Below, piece after piece: positions 1 through 10,034 of a stretch of DNA of 34,633 nucleotides (positions within the stretch are counted from its first letter, which is position 1; every line of letters starts with the position of its first letter). A model generated the notes under the pieces. It was not told where the DNA came from. It saw only the letters and a list, made by a program, of their open reading frames with translations, and did no database searches. Made by a program: the position numbers and the translations under genes. Source of the DNA: Pseudomonadota bacterium (GTDB lineage Bacteria > Pseudomonadota > Alphaproteobacteria > Sphingomonadales > Sphingomonadaceae); assembly GCA_023423775.1 (NCBI GenBank), contig JAFAEZ010000172.1, positions 1-34,633 on the forward strand. Direction: 5' to 3'.

Positions 1-362
1 CTGCTCCGGGGCACGGCGACGGGCTGCCGGACGGCGATGCCGCCGCCGGGCGTGCGGCCATAGTCGAACGGCCCGATCGTGACGCATTGCGAGAGGAGCT
101 CGAGCTGCCGCACGCCGACCAGAAGCACCATGTCCCAGCTGCGGTCCCGCGCAACCGGCTTCGGCGCTTCAATCCCCTCGACCAGCCACGCGCCGAACAG
201 ATCGGGCGAGCGCTGCTCCTCCGGCAAGTCCTGGCGCGGCTCGGCGACTGGCGTGACGGGCGCCGCGGCCGGTGGTGCCGGCTCCGGCTCCGGCGGCGTG
301 CATCCAGCCGCGAGCAGGCTCGCGCCGATCAGCAGGACGCGGGGCAAGGATTGGGCCATCAT
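1..362 (-). CDS. putative lipoprotein, C-terminus cut by window edge
   Basis: Reading leftward, the gene begins with ATG ATG at 362-357 and stays open to base 1, so only about 120 residues are visible. A strong ribosome-binding site (AGGAGGTG on the minus strand, near 365-372) precedes the start; either ATG is possible. The N-terminus is a signal peptide ending in a lipobox (LLAAGC), so the protein is expected to be lipidated on the Cys and anchored in the membrane. A Pro/Ala/Glu-rich linker follows, then a more ordered segment with DLFGAWLVEGIE and a QCVTIGPFDYG stretch. I do not recognise the family. The neighbour at 455 is divergent and is also a small lipoprotein, so the two may share the 363-454 promoter region. 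High confidence it is a gene, low confidence on role. Confidence 0.8.
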   Translation of the reverse strand, partial: MMAQSLPRVLLIGASLLAAGCTPPEPEPAPPAAAPVTPVAEPRQDLPEEQRSPDLFGAWLVEGIEAPKPVARDRSWDMVLLVGVRQLELLSQCVTIGPFDYGRTPGGGIAVRQPVAVPRS

Positions 363-454
363 CGCACCTCCTCTGCCAGTACCGCCGTTCTCAACGCGCC
401 GGCGACGGTTTGGGACCGCCGGAGCCGCGGATGCCCGAACCGCGTTGGGGGGGC

Positions 455-790
455 ATGCGGCCGATGTTGCTCTCTTTTCTGCTCCTCGCCTCCTGCGGAG
501 CCGCGCAGGAGAAGTGGGCTTCGGCGACGATCGACGGCGCGCCGCGGCCCGATTTCACGCTGGTGACGCGCGGCGGCGAAATCGTCGGCGGCCACGACGG
601 CTGCAACGGCTGGGGCCGCTCCGACCAGCCCGGCCTGATCACGATCGACCTCCAGGAATGCCCGCCCGATCCCGTCCGGGACGCCTATTGGAAGCTGGCT
701 ACCGGCGAGGGCGCAACATTCTCCCGGGACGGCAGCCGCCTCGTCGCACGCAATGCCGGCCATGTGGGTGTTTTTGACAAGGCTAATTAG
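455..790 (+). CDS. small META/HslJ-like lipoprotein
   Basis: A 111-residue protein starting at ATG 455 just after a G-rich Shine-Dalgarno-like run; in-frame ATGs at 431 and 464 are alternatives. The first 14 residues form a lipoprotein signal peptide with lipobox LLASC (Cys14). The mature part has DGAPRPDFTLV followed by HDGCNGWGRS, which resembles the Gly-Cys-Asn signature of META domains (HslJ-like, DUF306). These are small envelope domains sometimes linked to stress or drug tolerance. Assignment rests on this short motif and the size, so the family is tentative. The longer reading frame to the left is an overlap with the divergent lipoprotein gene and is not needed. Confidence 0.7.
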   Translation: MRPMLLSFLLLASCGAAQEKWASATIDGAPRPDFTLVTRGGEIVGGHDGCNGWGRSDQPGLITIDLQECPPDPVRDAYWKLATGEGATFSRDGSRLVARNAGHVGVFDKAN

Positions 791-888
791 CGTCCGTTAT
801 TTCGTTTCGGAGGCGGCCCTTTTGCTCAGCCTCCGTTCAGGCTGGCAGGTTTAGGCTCGCGCCAAAGAGCCTGTCTGGAGATGTCGCC

Positions 889-1290
889 ATGAAGATCCTG
901 TCCCCGCTCCTGCTCACCGCCTTGCTCGCCGCCTCGGCCCAGCCCGCTCTGGCGCGTCCCAAGGATCCGGAGGCCCGGCTCGCCGAGGCGTTGGAGGGCC
1001 GCGTCGCCGGCGAACCGGTCGACTGCATCCAGCTGCGCAACATCCGCTCGAGCCGCATCATCGATGGCACCGCGATCGTCTACCAGGTCGGCAGCACGCT
1101 CTACGTGAACCGGCCCGAAGGCGGCGGGCAGTCGCTCGACCGCGACGACATCATGGTCACCGACACCCATTCGTCGCAGCTCTGCAGCATCGACATCGTC
1201 CGCCTCTACGACCCCACGGCGCGGATGGAGACCGGCTTCGTCGCTTTGGGGCCGTTCGTGCCCTATCGCCGCGTGGCCGACGCGCGCTGA
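889..1290 (+). CDS. conserved secreted protein of unknown function
   Basis: A 133-residue protein whose ATG at 889 is preceded by GGAG at about 876-879. The first 22 residues (MKILSPLLLTALLAASAQPALA) form a clean Sec signal peptide with an A-L-A cleavage site, so the product is exported. The mature part has two cysteines (in VDCIQLRNI and SQLCSIDIV) that could form a disulfide, and a mid-region IVYQVGSTLYVNRPEGG typical of a small beta-rich domain. I recall proteins of this general pattern in sphingomonads but know no function. It stands alone between the META-like lipoprotein and the deacetylase gene. Confidence 0.8.
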   Translation: MKILSPLLLTALLAASAQPALARPKDPEARLAEALEGRVAGEPVDCIQLRNIRSSRIIDGTAIVYQVGSTLYVNRPEGGGQSLDRDDIMVTDTHSSQLCSIDIVRLYDPTARMETGFVALGPFVPYRRVADAR

Positions 1291-1363
1291 CCGCTTCGCA
1301 GGGGCTCGCCCGCGCAGCCCCGCTTTGCTAGGCACGCCCTCGCTTGTTTGCGGGGGGAGTGAG

Positions 1364-2392
1364 ATGTTTCAGGTTTTCGATCCGCGCCAGCTCGGCCACA
1401 GCCCGGCGCTCGAGCTTCACAATGGCGGCTGGGCCGATCATGCCGAAAAGGTCTCCCGCGCCGAGATCATCGCCGCGAAGCTCGGGCCGCTGGAGCCGGC
1501 GCGCGATTTCGGCATGGCGCCGCTGGAGCGCGTCCACAGCGCCGAATATCTCGATTTTCTCGCCAGCGCGCACGAACGCTGGCGCGCCGCCGGCCGCAGC
1601 GGCGACGCCGTCGGCTATACCTGGCCCGTCGTCGGCCGCCGCTCGATGCGGCTGGAGCGGATCGACGCCCTGCTCGGCCGTTTCAGCTACGATGCCGGGA
1701 CGCCGATCACCGCCGGCACCTGGGACGCGGCTTATTGGAGCGCGCAGACGGCGCTGACCGCGCTCGATCCGATCCTCGACGGCACCGCGCGCACCGCCTT
1801 CGCGCTCTGCCGACCGCCCGGCCACCATGCCGGCGCCGATTATCTCGGCGGCTACTGCTATCTGAACAATGCCGCCATCGCCGCCCGCGCCGCCACCGCC
1901 GCCGGGCATCAGCGGGTCGCGGTGCTCGACATCGATTACCATCACGGCAACGGCACCCAGGACATCTTCCTCGAAGATGGGGACGTCTTCTTCGCCTCGG
2001 TCCACGCCGATCCCGCGACCGATTATCCCTTCTTCTGGGGCCATGCGGACGAGACCGGGCAGGGCGCCGGCGCGGGCGCGACGCTGAACCTGCCGCTGCC
2101 GCGCGGCACGATGCTGCCCGCCTATCTCGACGCGCTCGCTCGCGCGCTGGACGCGATCGCCGCCTTCGATCCGGGCCTGCTGATCCTGTCGTTCGGCGCC
2201 GACACGTTCGAGGGCGATCCGATCTCCCATTTCGCGATCCGCGAGAGCGACTATCCGGTCGTCGCGGAGCGCATCGCCGCGCTCGGCCTGCCGACCCTGG
2301 TGGTGATGGAGGGCGGCTATGCGGTGGACGCGCTCGGCAACAATGTCGCCGCCTTCCTCGGCGGTTTCGGCGGCGCCCCGGTCGCCGCCTGA
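1364..2392 (+). CDS. histone deacetylase family protein, acetylpolyamine amidohydrolase type
   Basis: A 342-residue zinc hydrolase of the arginase/deacetylase fold. ATG 1364 follows GGGGGGAG at 1351-1358. The family hydrolyses acetyl-amide bonds; in bacteria this branch mostly acts on acetylpolyamines or other small acetylated amines. Visible catalytic features are RPPGHHAG (His154-His155, the charge-relay pair), DIDYHHGNG (Asp191 and His193 as zinc ligands), FGADT (Asp280 as third ligand) and EGGY (Tyr319, transition-state Tyr). The early HSAEYLDFL block is typical of the acetylpolyamine subgroup. All key residues are present, so it should be active. The substrate is inferred from subfamily only. 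The next gene starts 108 bases later and is unlikely to be cotranscribed by coupling. Confidence 0.9.
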   Translation: MFQVFDPRQLGHSPALELHNGGWADHAEKVSRAEIIAAKLGPLEPARDFGMAPLERVHSAEYLDFLASAHERWRAAGRSGDAVGYTWPVVGRRSMRLERIDALLGRFSYDAGTPITAGTWDAAYWSAQTALTALDPILDGTARTAFALCRPPGHHAGADYLGGYCYLNNAAIAARAATAAGHQRVAVLDIDYHHGNGTQDIFLEDGDVFFASVHADPATDYPFFWGHADETGQGAGAGATLNLPLPRGTMLPAYLDALARALDAIAAFDPGLLILSFGADTFEGDPISHFAIRESDYPVVAERIAALGLPTLVVMEGGYAVDALGNNVAAFLGGFGGAPVAA

Positions 2393-2454
2393 GCGACCCG
2401 TGCCGGGTACGGGCGAACGTGTGGGGACTACTGGCCTTCGGCGCGGCGCGGCCA

Positions 2455-2466
2455 TAAGGATCCTTA
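2455..2466. promoter_or_regulatory. perfect 12-bp palindrome upstream of diguanylate cyclase gene
   Basis: TAAGGATCCTTA is a perfect inverted repeat 34 bases ahead of the ATG at 2501, in an otherwise unremarkable GC-rich spacer. It could be an operator or part of the promoter. No regulator is identified and chance cannot be excluded. Confidence 0.3.
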
Positions 2467-2500
2467 AACGGGTCCGCATTAGGGGACGACCGGAGGGACC

Positions 2501-3553
2501 ATGAAGCCAGCGAGCGATCAGGAGGAGGAACGGCGGCGCATCTATGATGCGATCGGCACCTTCTTGTTCGATCATCGGCTCGAACCCACGCCGGCCAATT
2601 ACATGCTGGTCCACACCCTCGTCACCGGCAGCAACGCCTCTGCCATCGCCGCGATCGAGGATGCGACCAGCGACGGGCTGCGCCTCACCCAGATGGAGGC
2701 CAACCGCATTCTCGGCAGCGCGGGCATCGAGATCGGCGCGCCCTCGATCGGCCCCGAGACGATCGATCATGCCCGCCGCCAGGTCGATGATTTCACCGAC
2801 ATCGTCGAGGCGACCCAAGCCGAGGTCCGCACTTATTCGGGCGATCTCGAGACCGGCGCCGCCCAGCTCGAGGCGCTCGACGGTCCCGATTCGCTCGGCG
2901 ACCTGGTCCGCATCACCGGCGCGATGATCGAGCGTACGCGCGAGGCCGAGAAAAGGCTCGAGAACGCGACCATCGAGGCCCGTGCGCTGCGCGAGCGGCT
3001 CGCCAGCGCGGAGGAGGAGGCGCGCCGCGACGCGCTCACCGCGCTCCCCAACCGGCGCGCGTTCGAGGATCGCTACGCCGCTCTGGTCGATGCCGGCGTC
3101 CCGGTCAGCGTCGCGCTCTGCGACGTCGATCATTTCAAGCTCATCAACGACAGCCACGGTCACGGCGTCGGCGATCGCGTGCTGAAGATGGTCGCCTCGG
3201 TGCTCGATGCCAATTGCCCCGGCCACATGGTCGCGCGCTACGGCGGCGAGGAATTCGCGGTAGTGTTCGCGGCGGTCGGCGCCGCCGCCGCCTCGCGCAT
3301 CATCGGCGAGGCGCGCGAGGCCGTCGCCAACCGCTATTTCAAGGTCCGCGAGACCGACGCGCCTCTGGGCGCGATCACCTTCTCGGCCGGCGTCGTCGCG
3401 GCGGGCAAGGACGAGGATGTCGAATCGGTGATGAAGCGTGCCGACGCCTTGCTCTACAAGGCCAAGGATCGCGGCCGAAACCGCGTCGAGGTCGATACGG
3501 CGCGCGGTCCGCGCCCGTCTGCCTCGCCCAAGGGAGAAGCCGTCAGTGCCTGA
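2501..3553 (+). CDS. GGDEF diguanylate cyclase
   Basis: A 350-residue soluble protein that should make cyclic di-GMP from two GTP. ATG 2501 follows GGAGGGACC. Residues 1-165 are a helical sensor-like region without membrane segments, ending in a long charged helix (about 140-170) that leads into the GGDEF domain through DALTALPNRRAF. The domain contains CDVDHFKLINDSHGH and the active loop RYGGEEF, with GGEEF at residues 248-252, so catalysis is expected. The residues five positions upstream are CPGH instead of RxxD, so the usual product-inhibition site is missing. The stop codon lies inside the start of the downstream thiolase gene, so the two are probably cotranscribed and coupled, an odd pairing. 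Confidence 0.93.
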   Translation: MKPASDQEEERRRIYDAIGTFLFDHRLEPTPANYMLVHTLVTGSNASAIAAIEDATSDGLRLTQMEANRILGSAGIEIGAPSIGPETIDHARRQVDDFTDIVEATQAEVRTYSGDLETGAAQLEALDGPDSLGDLVRITGAMIERTREAEKRLENATIEARALRERLASAEEEARRDALTALPNRRAFEDRYAALVDAGVPVSVALCDVDHFKLINDSHGHGVGDRVLKMVASVLDANCPGHMVARYGGEEFAVVFAAVGAAAASRIIGEAREAVANRYFKVRETDAPLGAITFSAGVVAAGKDEDVESVMKRADALLYKAKDRGRNRVEVDTARGPRPSASPKGEAVSA

Positions 3554-4697
3554 AGCCTATATCGTCGCCGCCGTCCGCACCGCCGGGGGTCGCCGCGGGG
3601 GCGCGCTCCAGGACTGGCACCCGGCCGACATGGCCGCCGAAGTGCTGAATGCGCTCGTCGACCGTACCGGCCTTGATCCGGCCGCGGTCGAGGACGTGAT
3701 CATGGGCTGCGTCGGGCAGGCCGGCGAGCAGGCCTTCCATATCGGTCGCAACGCCGTGCTCGCCTCGAAGCTGCCGACATCGGTCCCGGCGGTCTCGATC
3801 GACCGCCAATGCGGGTCGTCGCAACAGTCGATCCAGTTCGCCGCCCAGGCGGTGATGAGCGGCACTCAGGACGTGGTGATCGCGGCCGGCGTCGAATCGA
3901 TGACGCGCGTGCCGATGGGCCTGCCTTTCACTTTGCCGCTCCAGCACGGCATCGGCACCGGCCCCTTCTCGAAGCGTATCCAGGACCGGTTCGGCGTCGG
4001 CATGTTCAGCCAGTTTGTCGGCGCCCAGATGATGGCCGACAAATACGCCCTTTCGCGCGAGGCGATGGATGCCTTCGCGCTCGACAGCCACCGCAAGGCC
4101 GCGCGCGCGACCGAAGCCGGAGCCTTCGATGCTGAGATCGTGCCGTTGGGCGAGCACCGCAGCGACGAAGGCATTCGCCACGACGCGACGCTGGAGGGCA
4201 TCGCCGCGGTGAAACCGCTCCAGGAGGGTGGATCGATCACCGCCGCCAACGCCTCGCAAATGTGCGACGGCGCCGCCGGCGTGCTGGTCGTGTCCGAGGC
4301 CGCGCTCAAGGCCCACGGGCTGACCCCGCTGGCGCGCATCCACAATCTCACCGTCACCGCCGGCGATCCGGTGATCATGCTCGAAGAGCCGATCCCGGCG
4401 ACCAGGCGCGCCCTGGAGCGCGCTGGCTTGGCCCTCGGCGACATCGACCTGTTCGAGGTCAACGAGGCCTTCGCCTCGGTCCCGCTCGCCTGGCTGCAGC
4501 AGACCGGCGCCGATCCCGAGCGGCTCAACGTCCATGGCGGGGCGATCGCGCTCGGCCATCCGCTCGGCGCGAGCGGCGCGAAATTGATGGCGACCCTGGT
4601 TCATGCGATGAAGGCGCGCGGCGGCCGCTACGGCCTCCAGACGATGTGCGAGGGCGGCGGCATCGCCAACGTCACCATCGTCGAAAACCTCGCCTGA
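3546..4697 (+). CDS. acetyl-CoA C-acyltransferase (thiolase)
   Basis: A 383-residue thiolase that cleaves 3-ketoacyl-CoA, or condenses two acetyl-CoA, in fatty-acid or branched-chain catabolism. I chose GTG 3546, because the protein then begins MPEAYIVAAVRTAGG as in the family and AGGGAG sits upstream; it overlaps the diguanylate cyclase stop by eight bases. The nucleophile is Cys89 in DRQCGSSQQS. The GHPLGASG block supplies the catalytic His and the C-terminal MCEGGGIANV block supplies the second Cys. Length matches FadA/acetyl-CoA acetyltransferase. No partner FadB or acyl-CoA dehydrogenase gene is nearby, so the exact pathway is unknown. Confidence 0.93.
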   Translation: MPEAYIVAAVRTAGGRRGGALQDWHPADMAAEVLNALVDRTGLDPAAVEDVIMGCVGQAGEQAFHIGRNAVLASKLPTSVPAVSIDRQCGSSQQSIQFAAQAVMSGTQDVVIAAGVESMTRVPMGLPFTLPLQHGIGTGPFSKRIQDRFGVGMFSQFVGAQMMADKYALSREAMDAFALDSHRKAARATEAGAFDAEIVPLGEHRSDEGIRHDATLEGIAAVKPLQEGGSITAANASQMCDGAAGVLVVSEAALKAHGLTPLARIHNLTVTAGDPVIMLEEPIPATRRALERAGLALGDIDLFEVNEAFASVPLAWLQQTGADPERLNVHGGAIALGHPLGASGAKLMATLVHAMKARGGRYGLQTMCEGGGIANVTIVENLA

Positions 4698-4739
4698 TCT
4701 TCGCCGCGCGCGCGGTCCCACCGACAAAACGAGTCCCGA

Positions 4740-5798
4740 ATGCCATCCGAAAATCGCCGCTGGTCCGCCGAGGCCATCCGCAGGATCGAAGCCGACGTTA
4801 CCCGCTCCGCCGACACCCATCTCATCCGCCTCGATCTGCCGGGGTCGGCCGGCTGCACGCTCTACCTGAAGGATGAATCGGTCCATCCGACCGGCAGCCT
4901 CAAGCACCGCCTGGCGCGCTCGCTGTTCCTCTATGCGCTGTGCAACAACTGGCTGCACGAGGGCCGGCCGGTGATCGAGGCGTCGTCGGGCTCGACCGCC
5001 GTGTCGGAGGCCTATTTCGCGCGGCTGATCGGCGTGCCCTTCGTCGCGGTGATGCCGACCGGCACCTCGCCCGAGAAGCTGCGCCAGATCGAATTTTACG
5101 GCGGCGAATGCCGGCTGGTCGACGATCCCTGCGGGGTCATCGCCGAATGCCACCGGCTCGCGACCGAGCTCGGCGGCCATTTCATGGACCAGTTCACTTA
5201 TGCCGAGCGCGCCACCGACTGGCGCGGCAACAACAATATCGCCCAGTCGATCTTCGAGCAGATGGCGCGCGAGGAGCATCCTGTCCCGGCCTGGGTGGTG
5301 TGCGGCGCCGGCACCGGCGGCACCTCGGCGACGATCGGCCGCTTCATCCGCTATTGCCAGCACGGCACCCAGCTCTGCGTCGTCGATCCGGAGAATTCGG
5401 TCTTCGCCGACTATTACGAGAGCCGCGATCCCGCGCTGGCGACCGCGCAGGGCTCCCGCATCGAGGGCATCGGCCGGCCGCGTCCGGAGGAATCGTTCAT
5501 GCCCGACATCGTCGACCGCATGATCCGCGTGCCCGACGCCGCCAGCATCGCCGCGATGCATTTCGTCTCCGGCCTCGTCGGCCGGCGCTGCGGCGGCTCG
5601 ACCGGCACCAATTTCTGGGGCTGTCTGCAACTCATGCAGGAGATGCGCGCCCGCGGCGAGCGCGGCTCGATCGTCACCCTGTTGTGCGATTCCGGCGAAC
5701 GCTACCAGGACACCTATTACAACCCGGCCTGGGTCGCCGCCCAGGGCCTCGACGTTGGCCGCTACACCGCCGAGATCGAAGCTTTGCTCGCGGCTTAG
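4740..5798 (+). CDS. PLP-dependent cysteine synthase-family enzyme, Cds1-like cysteine desulfhydrase
   Basis: A 352-residue fold-type II PLP enzyme. Lys55 in PTGSLKHR should hold the PLP, SSGSTAVSEA is the substrate/phosphate loop, and CGAGTGGTSATIGRF binds the PLP phosphate. The sequence around VAVMPTGTSPEKLRQIEFYGGEC and the C-terminal FWGCLQLM and LLCDSGERYQDTYYN resemble the Cds1 branch, which degrades L-cysteine to pyruvate, ammonia and sulfide, more than CysK or CysM. That assignment is from memory of motifs; an ordinary cysteine synthase is the alternative. It starts 42 bases after the thiolase and could be in the same transcript. Its TAG stop overlaps the stop of the convergent reductase gene within TTAG. 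Confidence 0.85.
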   Translation: MPSENRRWSAEAIRRIEADVTRSADTHLIRLDLPGSAGCTLYLKDESVHPTGSLKHRLARSLFLYALCNNWLHEGRPVIEASSGSTAVSEAYFARLIGVPFVAVMPTGTSPEKLRQIEFYGGECRLVDDPCGVIAECHRLATELGGHFMDQFTYAERATDWRGNNNIAQSIFEQMAREEHPVPAWVVCGAGTGGTSATIGRFIRYCQHGTQLCVVDPENSVFADYYESRDPALATAQGSRIEGIGRPRPEESFMPDIVDRMIRVPDAASIAAMHFVSGLVGRRCGGSTGTNFWGCLQLMQEMRARGERGSIVTLLCDSGERYQDTYYNPAWVAAQGLDVGRYTAEIEALLAA

Positions 5799-7003
5799 GC
5801 GAGCTCCTTGAGCGGCGTCGCTGCATCCGCCAGCCGCTTGGGCGAGATCTGCGCGCCGTCCAGCACCAGCTTGCGGCCCTGGACGTAATCCTTGACCATG
5901 TTGACGCAGTCGAGCGCGATCACCCGGCCCGCGCGCAGATAGACGACTGAGAAGCTGCGGCTGGCCGGGTCGCCGCGCGTCACCGCTTCGTCGTGGCCGA
6001 GCGACAGGCCGACCGTCTGCAGCTTCAGATCATATTGGTTGGACCAGAACCACGGCACCGCATGATAGGGCTCGGCCGTCCCGCTGATGACGCCGGCGAC
6101 GACATTGGCCTGGTCGTTGGCATTCTGCACCGATTCCAGCCGCAGCCGCGCGCCGTCCGCAAAGGCGTTGGCATGCTCGGCGCAGTCGCCGATCGCGAAG
6201 ATGTCGGGCAGGCTGGTGCGGCAATAGGCGTCGACCGCGACGCCGTTGCCGCCGTCCGCGCCCGCCGCCAGCAAAGGCTCGACCGCCGGGACGATGCCGA
6301 TGCCGACGATGACGAGATCGGCCGGGACCAGGCCGCCATCGGCGAGACGCACGCCTGCCTCCTCGACGCATTCGACTGCCACGCCGGTGCGGATGTCCAC
6401 CCCGAAGGCGCGGTGCTCGGCCTCGTAGAAATGCGAGATCGCCGCGCCCGCGACTCGCGCCAGCACCCGGTCGAGCGCTTCCAGCAGCACGACCTTGCGG
6501 CCGAGCTTGGTCAGCACCGCCGCCGCCTCGAGCCCGATATAGCCGCCGCCGATCACCGCTACCCGCTCGACCCGGTCGAGCCGCGCCAGCATCCGGTCGA
6601 TGTCGGCCTTGGCGCGCACCGAATGGACCAATGCGCCGTCGGCGCCGGGGCAGGCGAGGGCGCGCGGCCGCCCCCCGGTCGCCCAGATCAGGCTGCCATA
6701 GTCGATGCTCTCGCCGTCGCTCAGCGTCACCCTGTGCGCCGCCGCATCGACCGCCGTCACCGCGCGCCCGAGCAGCATCGTCACGGCGCGCTCGTCCCAG
6801 AAGGCCGCCGGCCGGATCAGCATCCGCTCGAACGGCTTCTCGCCGGCCAGATATTCCTTGGAGAGCGGCGGCCTTTCATAGGGCAGTTCGGGTTCGTCGC
6901 CGACGATGGCGATCGAGCCTTCGAACTTCCTCTGCCGGAGCGCGATCGCGGCCTGTGCGCCGCCATGGCCGGCGCCGACGATCAGGACGTCGAAGCGGGT
7001 CAC
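5795..7003 (-). CDS. FAD-dependent NAD(P)H oxidoreductase, ferredoxin-reductase type
   Basis: A 402-residue flavoprotein of the type that passes electrons from NAD(P)H to a ferredoxin or rubredoxin serving a Rieske oxygenase or P450. The N-terminal FAD fingerprint is GAGHGG (residues 10-15), followed by YERPPLSKEYL, which is characteristic of this family. The second dinucleotide-binding motif is GGGYIG (152-157). IFAIGDCAEH is the second FAD contact and WFWSNQYDLKLQTVG starts the C-terminal domain. The start is GTG at 7003, sharing GTGA with the stop of the upstream GntR gene, so translation is coupled. No ferredoxin or oxygenase gene is adjacent, so its partner must be encoded elsewhere. Confidence 0.9.
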   Translation of the reverse strand: MTRFDVLIVGAGHGGAQAAIALRQRKFEGSIAIVGDEPELPYERPPLSKEYLAGEKPFERMLIRPAAFWDERAVTMLLGRAVTAVDAAAHRVTLSDGESIDYGSLIWATGGRPRALACPGADGALVHSVRAKADIDRMLARLDRVERVAVIGGGYIGLEAAAVLTKLGRKVVLLEALDRVLARVAGAAISHFYEAEHRAFGVDIRTGVAVECVEEAGVRLADGGLVPADLVIVGIGIVPAVEPLLAAGADGGNGVAVDAYCRTSLPDIFAIGDCAEHANAFADGARLRLESVQNANDQANVVAGVISGTAEPYHAVPWFWSNQYDLKLQTVGLSLGHDEAVTRGDPASRSFSVVYLRAGRVIALDCVNMVKDYVQGRKLVLDGAQISPKRLADAATPLKELA

Positions 7004-7698
7004 AGCGAGACGGGCGGGCCCACCGGCTCCTCGCCGGGCAGTTTGTCCAGCCCGAGGCTGCGCAGCGCCGGCTTGGAATGGCCGCGCATCAGCATCTCCG
7101 CGAGGTCGGCCTGGCCGGCCTCGATTGCATCAACGATCGCATGGTGCTGGTGGTGGCCGGCGACCAGGGTCGGGAAGATTTCGGCGAAGGGCACGCGGTG
7201 GAAGGCGAGCCCGCTCGGCGCCACGAACGGCACCGCATAGACGCGGTGGATGAGGTCGGTCAGCAACGGATCCTCCGCGGCCTCGACGATGATGTCGTGG
7301 AAGCGCCGGTTCATCCGTGCATAGGTCGCCTCGTCCTCGGGCACGACATGGCCCTTGGCGAAGATGCGGTCGCCCTCGGCGAGGACGGCACGCAGCTCGG
7401 CGATGACTTCCGGCTTGGCGCCGCGCGCCGCCACTTCGCGCGCCGCATGGCCCTCGAGCAGGCAGCGCATCTCGGTGGCGCGGAAGCTGTCGGCGACGCT
7501 GAACGCCTTCACCGCCCAGCCGCGCCGGCCGGCCGGCTCGAGCAGCCCTTCCATGGCGAGCGCGGGGAGGGCGTTGCGGACCGGGGTGCGCGACACGCCG
7601 AGCCGTTCGGCGATCGCCGCCTCGGCCAAGCGGGTGCCGGGAGCGAGGCTGCCGTCGAGGATCAGTTCGCGGATGCGCTGTGCGACAGGATTCTCCAT
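7000..7698 (-). CDS. GntR-family transcriptional regulator with FCD domain
   Basis: A 232-residue FadR-subfamily regulator. I chose ATG 7698, preceded by a GAGG-containing site, because the protein then begins directly with the winged helix (VAQRIRELILDGSLAPGTRL and SRTPVRNALPALAMEGLL, residues 5-60); the longer frame reaching 7971 crosses the riboswitch and is spurious. The C-terminal FCD domain (about 75-215) holds the acidic/His positions that usually bind a metal and a carboxylate ligand (NRRFHDIIVEAA, GHHQHHAIVDAIEAG). It is the first gene of a two-gene leftward operon and probably controls the reductase that follows it. The ligand cannot be read from the sequence. Confidence 0.9.
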   Translation of the reverse strand: MENPVAQRIRELILDGSLAPGTRLAEAAIAERLGVSRTPVRNALPALAMEGLLEPAGRRGWAVKAFSVADSFRATEMRCLLEGHAAREVAARGAKPEVIAELRAVLAEGDRIFAKGHVVPEDEATYARMNRRFHDIIVEAAEDPLLTDLIHRVYAVPFVAPSGLAFHRVPFAEIFPTLVAGHHQHHAIVDAIEAGQADLAEMLMRGHSKPALRSLGLDKLPGEEPVGPPVSL

Positions 7699-7847
7699 CG
7701 GGACCTCAGGCCTCCGCCGCAACGATGTCGAAAGCCAAATCCGTCTCCCTGTGCATGGGATCCCATAAGCCGACAGGGGGCCGCGCGTCCAGCCACCGCC
7801 GCACGCCGGCAGGGCTTCCTTCCCCTCCCGCTTTAGCCTAAGGACGG

Positions 7848-7944
7848 CGCATCCCCGGGGAGCCTGCCTTGGCTGAGAGGGGCGGATGGCGCCGCCCGAC
7901 CCGCTGAACCTGATCCGGTTGACACCGGCGTAGGGAGGGAAGCG
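7848..7944 (+). ncRNA. TPP riboswitch (THI element) upstream of thiC
   Basis: The aptamer contains the conserved blocks GGGGAGCC, GGCTGAGAGG, CCTGATCCGG and ACACCGGCGTAGGGA in the right order and spacing. The closing helix P1 can be drawn as CGCATCCC (7848-7855) with GGGAAGCG (7937-7944), eight pairs with one A-A mismatch. It binds thiamine pyrophosphate and should lower thiC expression when thiamine is plentiful. Confidence 0.95.
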
Positions 7945-7981
7945 GCCTTCCCGAAGACCGTCTCCCTCCAATGGAGAGGAG
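7934..7981 (+). promoter_or_regulatory. riboswitch expression platform and thiC ribosome-binding site
   Basis: TCCCTCC at 7963-7969 is perfectly complementary to GGAGGGA at 7934-7940, which overlaps the 3' strand of P1. The overlapping TCTCC at 7961-7965 can instead pair with GGAGA at 7973-7977, part of the Shine-Dalgarno region before ATG 7989. The two pairings exclude each other. With TPP bound, P1 holds its 3' strand and the ribosome site is sequestered; without TPP the anti-sequestor forms and translation opens. There is no U-run, so control is inferred to be translational. Confidence 0.75.
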
Positions 7982-7988
7982 ATTGACC

Positions 7989-9938
<1,950 letters not shown>

Positions 9939-10034
9939 GAGCCGCTGGCGGAGGCACGGCCGGATCGATCAGGGGTAGCAAAGGTGGTACGGACGGAAGG
10001 AACCTCACGGGCCCCCGGGGATACGAAGGCTGCC

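Noticed and set aside
1328..3226. 632-codon open frame on the minus strand
   Set aside because: It is antisense to the deacetylase and cyclase genes, whose motifs are unmistakable; GC-rich codon bias produces long antisense frames.
3543..5630. 695-codon open frame on the minus strand
   Set aside because: It mirrors the thiolase and PLP enzyme genes; composition is Arg/Ala/Gly-rich with no family motifs.
9939..10034. Search for a hidden integrase or recombinase between thiC and the hydrolase gene
   Set aside because: Only 96 bases, with no coding signal; no recombinase motif is seen anywhere in 9939-11806.
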